Of a DNA stretch of 64,000 bases, positions 32,831 through 41,925 are shown piece after piece. Source of the DNA: Kineococcus terrestris (GTDB lineage: Bacteria > Actinomycetota > Actinomycetes > Actinomycetales > Kineococcaceae). The notes beneath the pieces are model-generated. The model saw only the letters and a program-made list of their open reading frames with translations. It ran no database searches and was not told where the DNA came from. The stretch lies in NCBI RefSeq assembly GCF_041020765.1, contig NZ_JBEUEJ010000008.1. One strand, given 5' to 3'. Every line of letters starts with the position of its first letter. Positions within the stretch are counted from its first letter, which is position 1. A program made the position numbers and the translations under genes.

Positions 32831-33906
32831 CCCCAGCCGCGCGAGAGGTCCGCGGCGCCCACCAGCCCGGCCGACGGGCCGAGCGCGGCGCGGGCGATCG
32901 TCAGCTCGGGCCGGAAGCCGCGGCCGGTCAGGGTGCGCCGGTACGCCTCGCGGGCGGGCGCCAGCAGCAGCTCGTCGGCGTCGGAGACCCCGCCGCCCAC
33001 GACGACGGTGCCCGGGTCCAGCGCCGCCGCCAGGTTGGCGATGCCGATGCCGAGCCAGCGGCCGACCTCCTCGAACAGCTCCACGGCGGCCGCGTCCCCC
33101 TCGCGGGCGGCGCGCGTCACGAGCGGCCCGGTGATCGCCTCGGGGTCGCCGCCGGCGAGCTCGAGCAGGTGGTGCGCCACGGGCGAGCCGGCCCGGGCCA
33201 GCTCGCGGGCCTCGCGGACCAGGGCGTTGCCGGAGGCGTACTGCTCCCAGCAGCCGCGGTTGCCGCACTCGCAGCGGTGCCCGCCGGGCACGACGACCAT
33301 GTGGCCGAACTCCCCGGCGATCCCGTAGCGGCCGCGCTGCACGCGCCCGGAGGTGACGATGCCGCCGCCGATGCCGGTGCCCATCGTCACGCACAGCAGG
33401 CGGCTCTCCCCGCGGCCGGCGCCGAAGCGGTACTCGGCCCACGCCGCGGCGTTGGCGTCGTTCTCCACGACGGTGCGCCGGCCCACCCGGCGGCCCAGGC
33501 GGGCGCGCACGCGGCGCTCGACGGCCTCGCGCAGCGGCTCGTGCCGCCACGCCAGGTGCGGGGCGAACAGGACGGTGGAGCGCTCGGCGTCGACGAACCC
33601 GGCGGCGCCGATGCCCACGGAGACGATCTCGTGCCGGGCGGCGAGCTCCTCGACGACCTCGGCGATGGTGTCCTCGACGGCCTGCGGGCTGCGGGTGGGC
33701 GTGTCGCGGCGCACGCGGGCCACGACCCGCCCGTCGCCGTCGACGACACCGGCCAGGACCTTGGTGCCGCCGATGTCGACGCCCACGGCCGGGCCGTCGC
33801 CGATGAGGGCGCGGCGGGTCTGCTGGCGCAGCTGCTGCTGCAGCGCGGTCCGGCGCGGGTCCGGCGGGCGCCGGCGCCGCGGCGGGCGGGGGGTGCGGGC
33901 GGCCAC
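32827..33906 (-). CDS. ROK family sugar kinase (glucokinase-like), copy 1
   Basis: 359-residue ROK kinase phosphorylating glucose or a related sugar. The phosphate-binding VGVDIGGTKV is near residue 41, ENDANAAAWAEYRFGAGRG near 155, GTGIGGGIV near 178, and the zinc-type CECGNRGCWEQYASG near 220. A 40-residue Arg/Pro-rich N-terminal extension is absent from its tandem paralogue. The GTG at 33906 follows GAGGGC. It starts seven bases after the second kinase gene. Confidence 0.88.
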   Translation of the reverse strand: MAARTPRPPRRRRPPDPRRTALQQQLRQQTRRALIGDGPAVGVDIGGTKVLAGVVDGDGRVVARVRRDTPTRSPQAVEDTIAEVVEELAARHEIVSVGIGAAGFVDAERSTVLFAPHLAWRHEPLREAVERRVRARLGRRVGRRTVVENDANAAAWAEYRFGAGRGESRLLCVTMGTGIGGGIVTSGRVQRGRYGIAGEFGHMVVVPGGHRCECGNRGCWEQYASGNALVREARELARAGSPVAHHLLELAGGDPEAITGPLVTRAAREGDAAAVELFEEVGRWLGIGIANLAAALDPGTVVVGGGVSDADELLLAPAREAYRRTLTGRGFRPELTIARAALGPSAGLVGAADLSRGWG

Positions 33907-33913
33907 GACGCCC

Positions 33914-34891
33914 TCAGCCGGCGCGGGCCAGGTCGGCCGCGCCGACGATGCCGGCGGCGTTGCCGCGCAGGGCGGCGCGCAGCGCGGGCGGGCGGCGGTG
34001 GGTGCGCCCGGGCAGGTTCTCGGCGAGGCTGGCGCGGGCGGGGGCCAGCAGCAGCTCCCCCGCGCTGGACACGCCGCCGCCGATGACGACGACCTCCGGG
34101 TCCAGGACGGCCGTGAAGGTGGCCACGGCCTCGCCCACCCAGCGGCCCAGGTCGGCCAGCAGGCGCGCGCAGCCGGGGTCGCCCGCGGCGGCCAGCTCGG
34201 TGATCGTGCGGCCCTCGACGGCCTCCGGGTCCCCGCCCGCGGCGGCCAGCAGGGCGGCGCCGGACTCGTCGCCGGAGCGCAGCAGGTCCTTGGCGTCGCG
34301 CACGAGGGCGCTGCCGGAGACGTACTGCTCCCAGCAGCCGCGGTTGCCGCAGCCGCAGCGGCGGCCGTCGGGCACGGCGCGGGCGTGGCCGATCTCGGCG
34401 GCGGCGCCGTTGGCGCCGCGCTGCAGCAGGCCGCCGGCGACGATGCCGCCGCCCAGGCCGGTGCCGAGGGTCAGCATCAGGAGGTCCTGGACGAGCTCGC
34501 CGTCCGCGCCGCGGCCGCCGCCGAAGCGGTACTCGCCCCAGGCGGCCGCGTTGGCGTCGTTCTCCACGACGACGGGCCGCCCGATGCGGCGCTCGACGTG
34601 CTCGCGCAGGGGCTCGTCGCGCCAGGCGAGGTTCGGGGCGAAGACCACGCTGGAGCGCGCGGCGTCGACGAAACCGGCCGCGGCCACCCCGACGGGGCCG
34701 AACTCGTGGGTGGTGGCCAGCTCGGCGACGGCGTCGGCGACGGCGTCGGCGATGGCGGCCGGGTGCGAGGCGGGCGTCTCGCGGCGGGTGGAGACCAGCA
34801 CCTCGCCGCGGTGGTCGACGACCCCCGCGGCGATCTTCGTGCCGCCGATGTCGACGCCGACCGCGTTGCGCGTGCCGCCGGCGGCGCTCAC
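33914..34891 (-). CDS. ROK family sugar kinase (glucokinase-like), copy 2
   Basis: 325-residue ROK kinase, tandem paralogue of the next gene. VGVDIGGTKIAAG lies at the N-terminus, ENDANAAAWGEYRFGGGRG and GTGLGGGIV mark the ATP site, and CGCGNRGCWEQYVSG is the ROK zinc signature. It keeps the standard family length of about 320 residues, so it is the better candidate for the housekeeping glucokinase. A TACCCT element is about 115 bp upstream. Confidence 0.88.
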   Translation of the reverse strand: MSAAGGTRNAVGVDIGGTKIAAGVVDHRGEVLVSTRRETPASHPAAIADAVADAVAELATTHEFGPVGVAAAGFVDAARSSVVFAPNLAWRDEPLREHVERRIGRPVVVENDANAAAWGEYRFGGGRGADGELVQDLLMLTLGTGLGGGIVAGGLLQRGANGAAAEIGHARAVPDGRRCGCGNRGCWEQYVSGSALVRDAKDLLRSGDESGAALLAAAGGDPEAVEGRTITELAAAGDPGCARLLADLGRWVGEAVATFTAVLDPEVVVIGGGVSSAGELLLAPARASLAENLPGRTHRRPPALRAALRGNAAGIVGAADLARAG

Positions 34892-35005
34892 GCGCGGACC
34901 CCGGGGGTCGTGCGCCGGACGTGGACCTCCGCGTGGATCTGCGGCATGCGCGTCCAGGACCCCCTGCCCGTCTCGGGCCGCGCGGGCGCGCGGTCTCGAC
35001 GGGCG

Positions 35006-35011
35006 AGGGTA
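35006..35011 (-). promoter_or_regulatory. Possible -10 element (TACCCT) for the ROK kinase operon
   Basis: TACCCT on the minus strand in the 165-bp gap, about 115 bp upstream of the GTG at 34891. Spacing implies a leader of about 110 bases. Confidence 0.35.
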
Positions 35012-35056
35012 CTAGTCACCGGTGCGGCGCCGGTCGGGCGCCGGTCGGCCACCGCG

Positions 35057-35698
35057 TCAGCGGGCGAGCAGGCCCAGCAGCGTCATGAGCAGCACCAGCA
35101 CCGCGGTCAGCGCGAGGCCGCCGCCCGCGGCCACCCCCACCGCGGCGCGCCGCGACAGGCCCGGCAGCGCCGGGCCCTGCGCCCCGGCGAGCGCGGCGAG
35201 CATGCGCTCGACCTCCTCGGGGTCCGGCCCGGTGAGGTCGACCGGGCCGGGGGCGCCGGCGGGGCCCACCGGTGCGTGGGCCTCCGCAGCCCCCTCCGCG
35301 GCCTCCCCCGCCCCGGCGGCGGGGCCCTCCTGCACCGGCGCGTCCAGCGGCGCCAGGCACAGCGAGCACCAGTCCTGCTCCGCGCGCACGCGGGCGGCGC
35401 AGTGCGGGCAGCGCTCGGGACGCTCGGGGCGCTCGGGGCGCTCGGGCGCAGCGGGGTCACCGGGCGCGTCGGCGACCGGCGCGGGTCCGGGCGGCGCGGT
35501 CACGGGCCGCGGCACGGGCGGGCCCACCTCCACGTCCCCGAAGGCCGCGCTCGTGCGCGTGGCGCCCGCGCGGCGGCGGGCGGCGGCCGCGGGGTCGCCG
35601 AACGGCTCGTCGTCCAGGCCGGCGAAGGTGTCGAGGATCGACGGCCCGGCGGGCGGCTCGGCGCGGCGGGCGGGACGGGCGCCGGTGTCGGGGCTCAT
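35057..35698 (-). CDS. Zinc-ribbon, single-pass membrane protein of unknown function
   Basis: 213-residue hypothetical protein. After a low-complexity N-terminal half (DTFAGLDDEPFGDPAA near residue 20), a zinc ribbon CPHC-x10-CSLC lies near residues 97-114, then a Pro/Glu-rich linker, EEVERMLAALAG and a C-terminal transmembrane helix (about 188-210). The ATG at 35698 is preferred over the GTG at 35707 because GAGGAGG lies eight bases upstream of the ATG but abuts the GTG. It is divergent from fadD15. Confidence 0.72.
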   Translation of the reverse strand: MSPDTGARPARRAEPPAGPSILDTFAGLDDEPFGDPAAAARRRAGATRTSAAFGDVEVGPPVPRPVTAPPGPAPVADAPGDPAAPERPERPERPERCPHCAARVRAEQDWCSLCLAPLDAPVQEGPAAGAGEAAEGAAEAHAPVGPAGAPGPVDLTGPDPEEVERMLAALAGAQGPALPGLSRRAAVGVAAGGGLALTAVLVLLMTLLGLLAR

Positions 35699-35799
35699 GC
35701 GGGGCACCTCCTCACGACCTCCTCGGCCGGCGCGGCCCGCACCTTGAGCCCACCGGGTGGCGCGCGGGCACCGGCCGCCGCGGCGGGCGGGGCGGCCGG

Positions 35800-35805
35800 T
35801 AGGGT
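35800..35805 (+). promoter_or_regulatory. -10 element (TAGGGT) upstream of fadD15
   Basis: TAGGGT about 100 bp upstream of the GTG at 35905, giving a leader of about 90 bases. Confidence 0.45.
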
Positions 35806-35904
35806 CCGGCGGAACCGCGGCCGCGGGTCGTCCGTTGGCCGTGCACCACCCGCCCAGGACGACCCCGGGACGACGGCGCCCCGGGGGCTCGCGAGGAGGA
35901 CACC

Positions 35905-37707
35905 GTGCGGACCGTCAGCGAGCCGGCGCTCGTCGAACCCACCACCACCGGCAACCTCACCGACTGCGTGGTGACGACCGCGGCGGAGGTCCCGCAGCAC
36001 GTCACCGCCAGCGTCAAGCAGCCCGACGGCACGTGGCGCGACGTCACCGCCGCGGAGTTCCTGGCCCGCGTGCAGCGCATCGCCAAGGGGCTGCTGGCCG
36101 CGGGCGTCCAGCCGGGCGACCGCGTGGGGATCATGTCGCGCACCCGCTACGAGTGGACGCTGACCGACGTGGCGGTGTGGTTCGCCGGGGCCGTCGGCGT
36201 GCCGGTCTACGAGACGTCCTCGCCCTCGCAGGTGGAGTGGATCCTGTCCGACTCCGCCGCCGTGGCGTGCGTGGTGGAGTCGGTCGAGAACGCCGGCCGG
36301 GTCGCCGCGGTCCGCGACCGGCTGCCCGCCCTGCGGGACGTGTGGACCATCGACTCCGGCGGGCTGGACGAGCTGGAGGTCGCCGGCCGCGACGTGCCCG
36401 ACGCCGACCTGGAGCGCGCGCGCACCACCGCCGGGCCGGGCGACACCGCCACGATCATCTACACCTCCGGCACCACGGGGCGCCCCAAGGGCTGCGTGCT
36501 GACCCACGCCAACCTGCTGGACCTGGCGCGCAACGCGCAGGCGGGCGTGCCGGAGGTCCTCGGCAAGCCGGGCGGCGCGACCCTGCTGTTCATCCCGCTG
36601 GCGCACGTCTTCGCCCGCTTCATCGAGGTGCTGTGCCTGGTCGCGCGGCTGCGGATGGGCCACACCGCCGACGCCAAGGACCTGCTCAGCGACCTGTCCG
36701 GGTTCCGGCCCTCGTTCATCCTGGCCGTGCCGCGGGTCTTCCAGAAGGTCTACAACGGCGCCGAGCAGAAGGCCGCCGCGGCGGGGAAGGCCAAGGCCGC
36801 GATCTTCGCGCGCGCCGCCGCGACCGCCATCGCGTACTCGCAGTCGCTGGACTCCGGCGGCCCGTCGCTGCCGCTGCGGGCCCGGCACGCGCTGTTCGAC
36901 CGCCTCGTGTACGCCAAGCTGCGGGCGCTGCTGGGCGGCGACGTCACCCACGCCGTCTCGGGCGGCGCGCCGATGGGCGAGCGGCTGGCGCACTTCTTCC
37001 GCGGCGTGGGCCTGGTGGTGCTGGAGGGCTACGGGCTCACCGAGACGTCCGCGCCGCTGACCGTGACGCGCCCCGAGCGGCTGCGGATCGGGACCGTCGG
37101 CCCGCCGCTGCCCGGCTCGGAGTTCGCCGTCGCCGACGACGGGGAGATCCTCGCCCGGGGCATCGGGGTCTTCCGCGAGTACCTGGGGCGCCCGGAGGAG
37201 ACCGCCGCGGCGTTCACCGAGGACGGCTGGTTCCGCACCGGGGACATCGGGGAGGTCGTCGACGGCGCCTACCTGAGGATCACCGGGCGCAAGAAGGAGA
37301 TCATCGTCACCGCGAACGGCAAGAACGTCGTGCCGTCGCAGGCGGAGGACCGGCTGCGCGCGCACCCGCTGATCTCCCAGGCCGTCGTCGTGGGCGACCA
37401 GCGCCACTTCGTGGCCTGCCTGATCACCCTCGACGAGGAGGCCCTGCCCTCCTGGGGCGCCAACCACGGCCTGCCCGGCCTGGACCTGGCCACCGCGCGC
37501 GAGCACGAGACGGTGCGCGCGGAGCTGCAGCGGGCCGTCGACGCCGCCAACGAGCACGTCAGCCGGGCCGAGTCGATCCGCAAGTGGTGCGTCCTGGAGG
37601 GCGACTTCACGCCGGAGAACGGCTACCTGACGCCCTCGCTGAAGGTGAAGCGGGACGTGGTCCTGCGCGACCACGAGGCCGAGGTCGAGGCCCTGTACGC
37701 CACGTGA
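35905..37707 (+). CDS. fadD15: Long-chain acyl-CoA synthetase
   Basis: 600-residue AMP-forming ligase activating long-chain fatty acids to acyl-CoA. The P-loop-like motif IIYTSGTTGRPKGCVLTHANL is near residue 183, EGYGLTETSAPLTV near 375, GWFRTGDIGEV near 440 and ITGRKKEIIVTANGKNV near 460 with the catalytic Lys in the C-terminal LTPSLKVKRD. GAGGAGGA lies upstream of the GTG at 35905. Position next to PimB matches Rv2187 (fadD15). The stop overlaps the next gene's GTG. Confidence 0.92.
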   Translation: MRTVSEPALVEPTTTGNLTDCVVTTAAEVPQHVTASVKQPDGTWRDVTAAEFLARVQRIAKGLLAAGVQPGDRVGIMSRTRYEWTLTDVAVWFAGAVGVPVYETSSPSQVEWILSDSAAVACVVESVENAGRVAAVRDRLPALRDVWTIDSGGLDELEVAGRDVPDADLERARTTAGPGDTATIIYTSGTTGRPKGCVLTHANLLDLARNAQAGVPEVLGKPGGATLLFIPLAHVFARFIEVLCLVARLRMGHTADAKDLLSDLSGFRPSFILAVPRVFQKVYNGAEQKAAAAGKAKAAIFARAAATAIAYSQSLDSGGPSLPLRARHALFDRLVYAKLRALLGGDVTHAVSGGAPMGERLAHFFRGVGLVVLEGYGLTETSAPLTVTRPERLRIGTVGPPLPGSEFAVADDGEILARGIGVFREYLGRPEETAAAFTEDGWFRTGDIGEVVDGAYLRITGRKKEIIVTANGKNVVPSQAEDRLRAHPLISQAVVVGDQRHFVACLITLDEEALPSWGANHGLPGLDLATAREHETVRAELQRAVDAANEHVSRAESIRKWCVLEGDFTPENGYLTPSLKVKRDVVLRDHEAEVEALYAT

Positions 37708-39149
37708 GGGGTCCCTCGCCGTCCGCGCCCCCGCCGTCCGCCCCGTCCCGGGGCGGGCGCGCGGGGGCGTCCGCGTCCACCGCGCTGCTGCTGCTCGTGG
37801 TGGTGCTGACGGCGCTGGCCACCTACAGCGTCGTGCGCTACCGGTGGTGGCTCGTCGCCGGCTACCTGGTGGCGGCGGCCGCGCTCGCGCTCGTGCTGGC
37901 GCGCGACCGGCCCGGCGCGGACCCACCGGGCGCGGACCGGCCGGGCGCGCGGGAGGTGGTGCCGGCCGCCGCGGTCGCCGGTGCGCTCACCCTGGCGGCC
38001 CTCGCGCACGCCCTGGTGCCGGTGTTCAGCTACGTCGAGCCGCCGCTGCTGCGCGCCGTGCGCGCCGGGCTGGCGGTCGCGACCGCGGTCGCGGCCGCGC
38101 TGCTCCTGGCAGCCGCGAGGGGCGGGCCCCGCGCCGGGGCGCTGACCCGGGCCGCGCTGCTCGTCGCCCTCGCGGGCGCCGGCGCCGCCGGGGCGGCGGT
38201 CGTGGTCGGCGACCCGGCACCCCGCATCGACGTGTGGGTGATCCTGCAGCAGGCCGCCGACGCGGTGGGCCGCGGCGAGTCGGTGTACACGCAGACGTGG
38301 ACGGGCTCGCCGGGCATCACCGACGCCTTCGCCTACCTGCCGTTCACGGCGGTGCTGACCGCGCCCGGCCGGTGGCTGGCCGGCGACGTGCGCTGGGCGC
38401 TGCTGCTGCTCGTCGGGGTGAGCGCCCTGGCGGTGGCCGCGCTGGGGCGCTGGCGGGTGCCGGCCGTCGGCGCGGCCGCGCTGCTGCTGCTGGCCCCGGG
38501 CGCGACGACGCTCGTGGAGCAGGCGTGGACCGAGCCGACCGTCCTCGTCGGCGTCGCGCTGTGGGCGCTGCTGGTGGCGCGCGGGCGGGCGTGGTGGGCC
38601 GTGCTGCCGCTGGCGGTGGCGCTGGCCGCCAAGCAGCACACCGTCCTGCTCCTGCCGCTGCTGGCCGTGCACCCGGCCTTCGGCGCGCGCCGCACGATCG
38701 CGGCGGTGGGCACCGCCGGGCTGCTCGTGCTGCCGTGGTTCGTCACCGCCCCGGCGGCGTTCTGGCGCGACACGGTGGAGACGATGGTCGGCCTGCCGCC
38801 GCTGACGTTCGCCAACACCGCCTACACGCTGGTGCTCAACGAGACGGGGCTGAGCCTGCCGCTGCCGCTCGTGGCGGCCGCGGTGCTCGGCGCGCTGACC
38901 GCGGCCGTGGTGGTGCTGCGCCGCCGCCCGGTCGACCTTGGCGGCCTGCTCGGCTGGTGCGCGCTCGTGCTGCTGGTCGCCAACCTCGTCAACAAGCAGG
39001 CCTTCTACAACCAGTTCTGGCTGGTCGCGGCGGTGCTGCTGCTGGCCGTGGCGGCGCGCGCCGGGGCGGCGCCCGCTGCGCGCGCCGGACGTGGCCCCGG
39101 CGACGGGCGGGTGGCGGACGTCAGGCCCGCCCGGGGTGCCCGCCGCTGA
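37704..39149 (+). CDS. GT87-type integral membrane glycosyltransferase
   Basis: 481-residue polytopic membrane protein resembling polyprenol-phosphate-mannose-dependent mannosyltransferases (GT-C fold, GT87). About ten or more membrane helices; an extracytoplasmic loop after the fourth carries IDVWVILQQAADAVGRGESVY with the Asp typical of the GT-C first loop, then FAYLPFTAVLTAPGRWL. LNETGLSLPLP and NKQAFYNQFWLV lie toward the C-terminus. The GTG overlaps the fadD15 stop (GTGA). A role in lipomannan or wall glycan extension fits the neighbouring pimB gene, but the substrate is inferred. Confidence 0.8.
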   Translation: MRGPSPSAPPPSAPSRGGRAGASASTALLLLVVVLTALATYSVVRYRWWLVAGYLVAAAALALVLARDRPGADPPGADRPGAREVVPAAAVAGALTLAALAHALVPVFSYVEPPLLRAVRAGLAVATAVAAALLLAAARGGPRAGALTRAALLVALAGAGAAGAAVVVGDPAPRIDVWVILQQAADAVGRGESVYTQTWTGSPGITDAFAYLPFTAVLTAPGRWLAGDVRWALLLLVGVSALAVAALGRWRVPAVGAAALLLLAPGATTLVEQAWTEPTVLVGVALWALLVARGRAWWAVLPLAVALAAKQHTVLLLPLLAVHPAFGARRTIAAVGTAGLLVLPWFVTAPAAFWRDTVETMVGLPPLTFANTAYTLVLNETGLSLPLPLVAAAVLGALTAAVVVLRRRPVDLGGLLGWCALVLLVANLVNKQAFYNQFWLVAAVLLLAVAARAGAAPAARAGRGPGDGRVADVRPARGARR

Positions 39150-40386
39150 CCTCACCGGGAGCGCCCGCACCGCCGGGAGCACCCGGGTCCGCGGGGCCGT
39201 CCCCCGGGTCGCGGCCGGCGAGCAGGTCCCGCAGCCGGCGGGCCTGCACGTCCCACCCCCACTCCCGGGCCACCCACGCGCGGCCGGCGGCGCCCGCGGC
39301 GCGCGCCGCGGCCGGGTCCGCCAGCCGGGCCACCACGGCGTCGGCGACGGCGCGCACGTCCCGGCCGTCGACGACGGTGCCCGCGGCGGGGACCAGCACC
39401 GCGTCCGGCGCGCCGCCGGAGTCGCCGGCCACGACGGGCAGCCCGCACGCGGCGGCCTCCAGGTAGCAGATGCCCAGCGCCTCCGGCTCCAGCCCGGCCA
39501 GGCGGGTGCGGGTGGGCATGCAGAAGACGTCGCCGGCGTCGTAGTGGGCGGGCGTCTCCTCCCACGGCACCCGTCCGGCGAGCACGACGTCGCCGCGCAG
39601 CCCCAGCTCCTCGACGAGGGCCTCGACCCGGCGCCGGTGCGGCCCGTCGCCCACGATCAGCAGGGCGGCGCCCGGGACGGCGGCGCGCACCCGCGGCCAG
39701 GCGCGCACGAGGACGTCCTGCCCCTTGCGAGCCACGACGCGCGAGACGCACACGACGACGGGGCGCCCGGTCAGCCCGTGGCGGGCCCGCACCGCGTCGC
39801 CCCCGCAGCCGGGGCGGAAGACGTCCACGTCGACCCCCGGGGTCAGGCGCCGCGCGCGGGCCCGCGCGGCGGGGCTCAGCGGGCGCTCGATCCGCGAGCG
39901 CGTCCACGCCCCGAGGTAGGTGACGGTGTCGACGGACTCCCCGATGCGGTGCAGCGCCGCGCGCGAGCCGGGCAGCGAGGACCACCACACCTCGTGGCCG
40001 TGGGTGGTGGCGACCTGGTGGCGGACCCCGGCCGCGCGCAGGGCGGGGGCCATCAGCGCCAGCGGGGCCGCGGCGCCGTACCAGACCCGGTCGGCGCCGT
40101 GCCGGCGCGCCGTGCGCACCACCCGCCGCACGACGCCCGGGGTGGGCACCAGCAGCGGCGAGGGGTCGCGCACCACGGTGACGCCCGCGGCGGCCAGGGC
40201 CGCGTCGACGGCGGCGGCGCCGCGCTGGGCGGCCGTGTGCACGACCACCGGCCCTCCCCCGGACCCCCCGCCGGCGTGCTCCTCCTCGGCGGCGAGGGCG
40301 GCCAGGCGGCGGGAGAGGGCGTGCACGAAGGACTCGATGCCGCCCGTGCGCGGGGGGAAGTCGTTGGTGACGACGAGGGTGCTCAC
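39121..40386 (-). CDS. pimB: GT4 mannosyltransferase, PimB-like
   Basis: 421-residue GT-B glycosyltransferase likely adding the second mannose to phosphatidylinositol mannoside at the inner membrane face. VVTNDFPPRTGGIESFVHAL at the N-terminus is the PimB-type start, GVDVDVFRP is near residue 185, VSRVVARKGQDVLVRAWP near 215, and the donor-binding EALGICYLEAAACGLPVV near 300. The GTG at 40386 has AGGAG nine bases upstream. The gene converges with and overlaps the GT87 gene by 29 bp. Synteny with Rv2188c supports the name. Confidence 0.85.
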   Translation of the reverse strand: MSTLVVTNDFPPRTGGIESFVHALSRRLAALAAEEEHAGGGSGGGPVVVHTAAQRGAAAVDAALAAAGVTVVRDPSPLLVPTPGVVRRVVRTARRHGADRVWYGAAAPLALMAPALRAAGVRHQVATTHGHEVWWSSLPGSRAALHRIGESVDTVTYLGAWTRSRIERPLSPAARARARRLTPGVDVDVFRPGCGGDAVRARHGLTGRPVVVCVSRVVARKGQDVLVRAWPRVRAAVPGAALLIVGDGPHRRRVEALVEELGLRGDVVLAGRVPWEETPAHYDAGDVFCMPTRTRLAGLEPEALGICYLEAAACGLPVVAGDSGGAPDAVLVPAAGTVVDGRDVRAVADAVVARLADPAAARAAGAAGRAWVAREWGWDVQARRLRDLLAGRDPGDGPADPGAPGGAGAPGEVSGGHPGRA

Positions 40387-40440
40387 GGGGCGGGGCTCCT
40401 GGGCTCGGGGCGGGGCAGCGGGGTGGGTGGTGCGAGGCGG

Positions 40441-40479
40441 GCGTGCGGGTCGGGCGTGCGGGTCGGGCGTGCGGGTCGG
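40441..40479. repeat. Three-copy 13-bp tandem repeat
   Basis: Three exact copies of GCGTGCGGGTCGG in the gap between the lipoprotein gene and pimB. Confidence 0.9.
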
Positions 40480-40496
40480 GCGGGTGCGGGACGCCG

Positions 40497-41849
40497 TCAC
40501 ACCCACCCCGCGAGCCGGTCGTCCAGGTCCCGCCGCCAGCGCGCCAGCGCGTCGACGGGCTCCTCGCCCAGGTGCTCGCGCCAGGCGGCGGCCAGCAGCG
40601 CCTCGCGCGCGGACGCGGTCGCGGGCCGGTCGGCGGCGTTCAGCCGGCGGTGCAGCGCCGTGAGCGCGGGCAGGCCGTGGTGCCGGGCGGTGGAGGCGAC
40701 GAGGGTCCACGCCGCGGCGTGGGCGCGCTGCAGCGCAGCGTCCCCGGTGCTCTCGCCGGGGCCGCCGGTGAAGTCCTCGTCGGCCGGCACGTCCACCGCC
40801 CCGCCGGCGCCGAGGTCGCGCAGGACGGGCTCGGCCAGCGCGCGGGGGTCCAGGCCGCGCCCGGCGCGCGCCACGACGTCCGCGTACCCCTCGGCCAGCC
40901 ACCGGGGCGCGGCGGGATCGGTGGACCCGCCGGCGCGGGTCGCCACGTGCACGAGCTCGTGGGTCAGGACGACGCGGCGGCCGGTGCGGGTCAGCCCGGC
41001 GAACCGCCCGGCCTGCACGACCACGCGCGCCGCGCCGCGCCGGCCGCCGGGCAGGTCGTGCCGGCCGCCGGTGGTCAGCGCGTCGACGAGGGCGGCCCGC
41101 TGCTCGCTCGTCCCGGCCAGCCGGGCCGCGGCCGCGGCGTCCGCCGCCACGAGCACCGCCGCGCGGGGCGGGTCGGCGCCCCAGGCGGCGCCCGCGCGCG
41201 CGGCGGCGTCCGCGAGGTCGGCGCCCACGTCGGCGGCCACCGCGGCGACCACGTCGGTCACCGCGTCGGTCACCGCGCCGGTGGTCGCACCGGTGGTCGC
41301 ACCGGCGGTCGCACCGGCGGCCGGTGCTCCGGTGCGCACGAGCACCACGGCGCCGCCGGGGACCTCGCGCACCTCGAGCGCGCCGACCTCCCACGGCTGG
41401 ACGGGCCCGTCGACCGGCCCGGGGGCCAGCCACCAGCGCTCGCCGTCGCGGCGCAGGCCGAGGACGGCGGCGGCGGTGGCCGTGCGCCCCTCACCGGGCA
41501 GCCGCGAGCGCAGGACCACGTGCGCGGACGCGCCGACGCCCCCGCCGGGGCCGGTGCGCGGAGCCGTGAGGGCGGTGACGTCGGCGGCCAGCTCCAGCGG
41601 GCGGGCCGCGGCGGCCCGCCCGTCGCGCAGGCGCAGCAGGTCGCGCTCGGCGGCCGTGCGGGTGAGCACAGGCACGGCGGCGGCGGCGAGGTCACCGGCC
41701 AGCAGCGCGTCCGCGCGCCGGCGCAGCAGCGAGCGGACGTGCTCGACGCGCAGCTCGTGCACGGCCCCGGCGCGGCCGGACGGTGAGCAGCCGGCGACCA
41801 GCGCGCACCCGGCGGAGACGAGCAGCGCCCGGCGCGGGAACGGCGGCAC
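40497..41849 (-). CDS. Lipoprotein with zinc-metallopeptidase motif
   Basis: 450-residue exported lipoprotein. The signal peptide RRALLVSAGCALVAGC ends in a lipobox (LVAGC, Cys near residue 20). The middle has an NTF2/adhesion-like section and an Ala/Thr/Val repeat (GATAGATTGATTGA). The zinc-type HELVH motif is near residue 305, followed by WLAEGYADVVA, the third-ligand Glu pattern of peptidase MA/M1-like proteins. The GTG at 41849 is the first start before the signal; GAGGAT six bases upstream may serve as a leaderless -10. Substrate unknown; genes around it make envelope glycolipids. Confidence 0.78.
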   Translation of the reverse strand: MPPFPRRALLVSAGCALVAGCSPSGRAGAVHELRVEHVRSLLRRRADALLAGDLAAAAVPVLTRTAAERDLLRLRDGRAAAARPLELAADVTALTAPRTGPGGGVGASAHVVLRSRLPGEGRTATAAAVLGLRRDGERWWLAPGPVDGPVQPWEVGALEVREVPGGAVVLVRTGAPAAGATAGATTGATTGAVTDAVTDVVAAVAADVGADLADAAARAGAAWGADPPRAAVLVAADAAAAARLAGTSEQRAALVDALTTGGRHDLPGGRRGAARVVVQAGRFAGLTRTGRRVVLTHELVHVATRAGGSTDPAAPRWLAEGYADVVARAGRGLDPRALAEPVLRDLGAGGAVDVPADEDFTGGPGESTGDAALQRAHAAAWTLVASTARHHGLPALTALHRRLNAADRPATASAREALLAAAWREHLGEEPVDALARWRRDLDDRLAGWV

Positions 41850-41925
41850 CCGCGCATCCTCGCACCGCCGCCGGGCGCCGCGGCGCGCCGGCGCGACGCG
41901 GCTCAGACGCGGCTCAGCCCGCGGC

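Noticed and set aside
40441..40479. Possible replication-type iterons
   Set aside because: Only three 13-bp copies, no AT-rich segment, no replication protein gene nearby.
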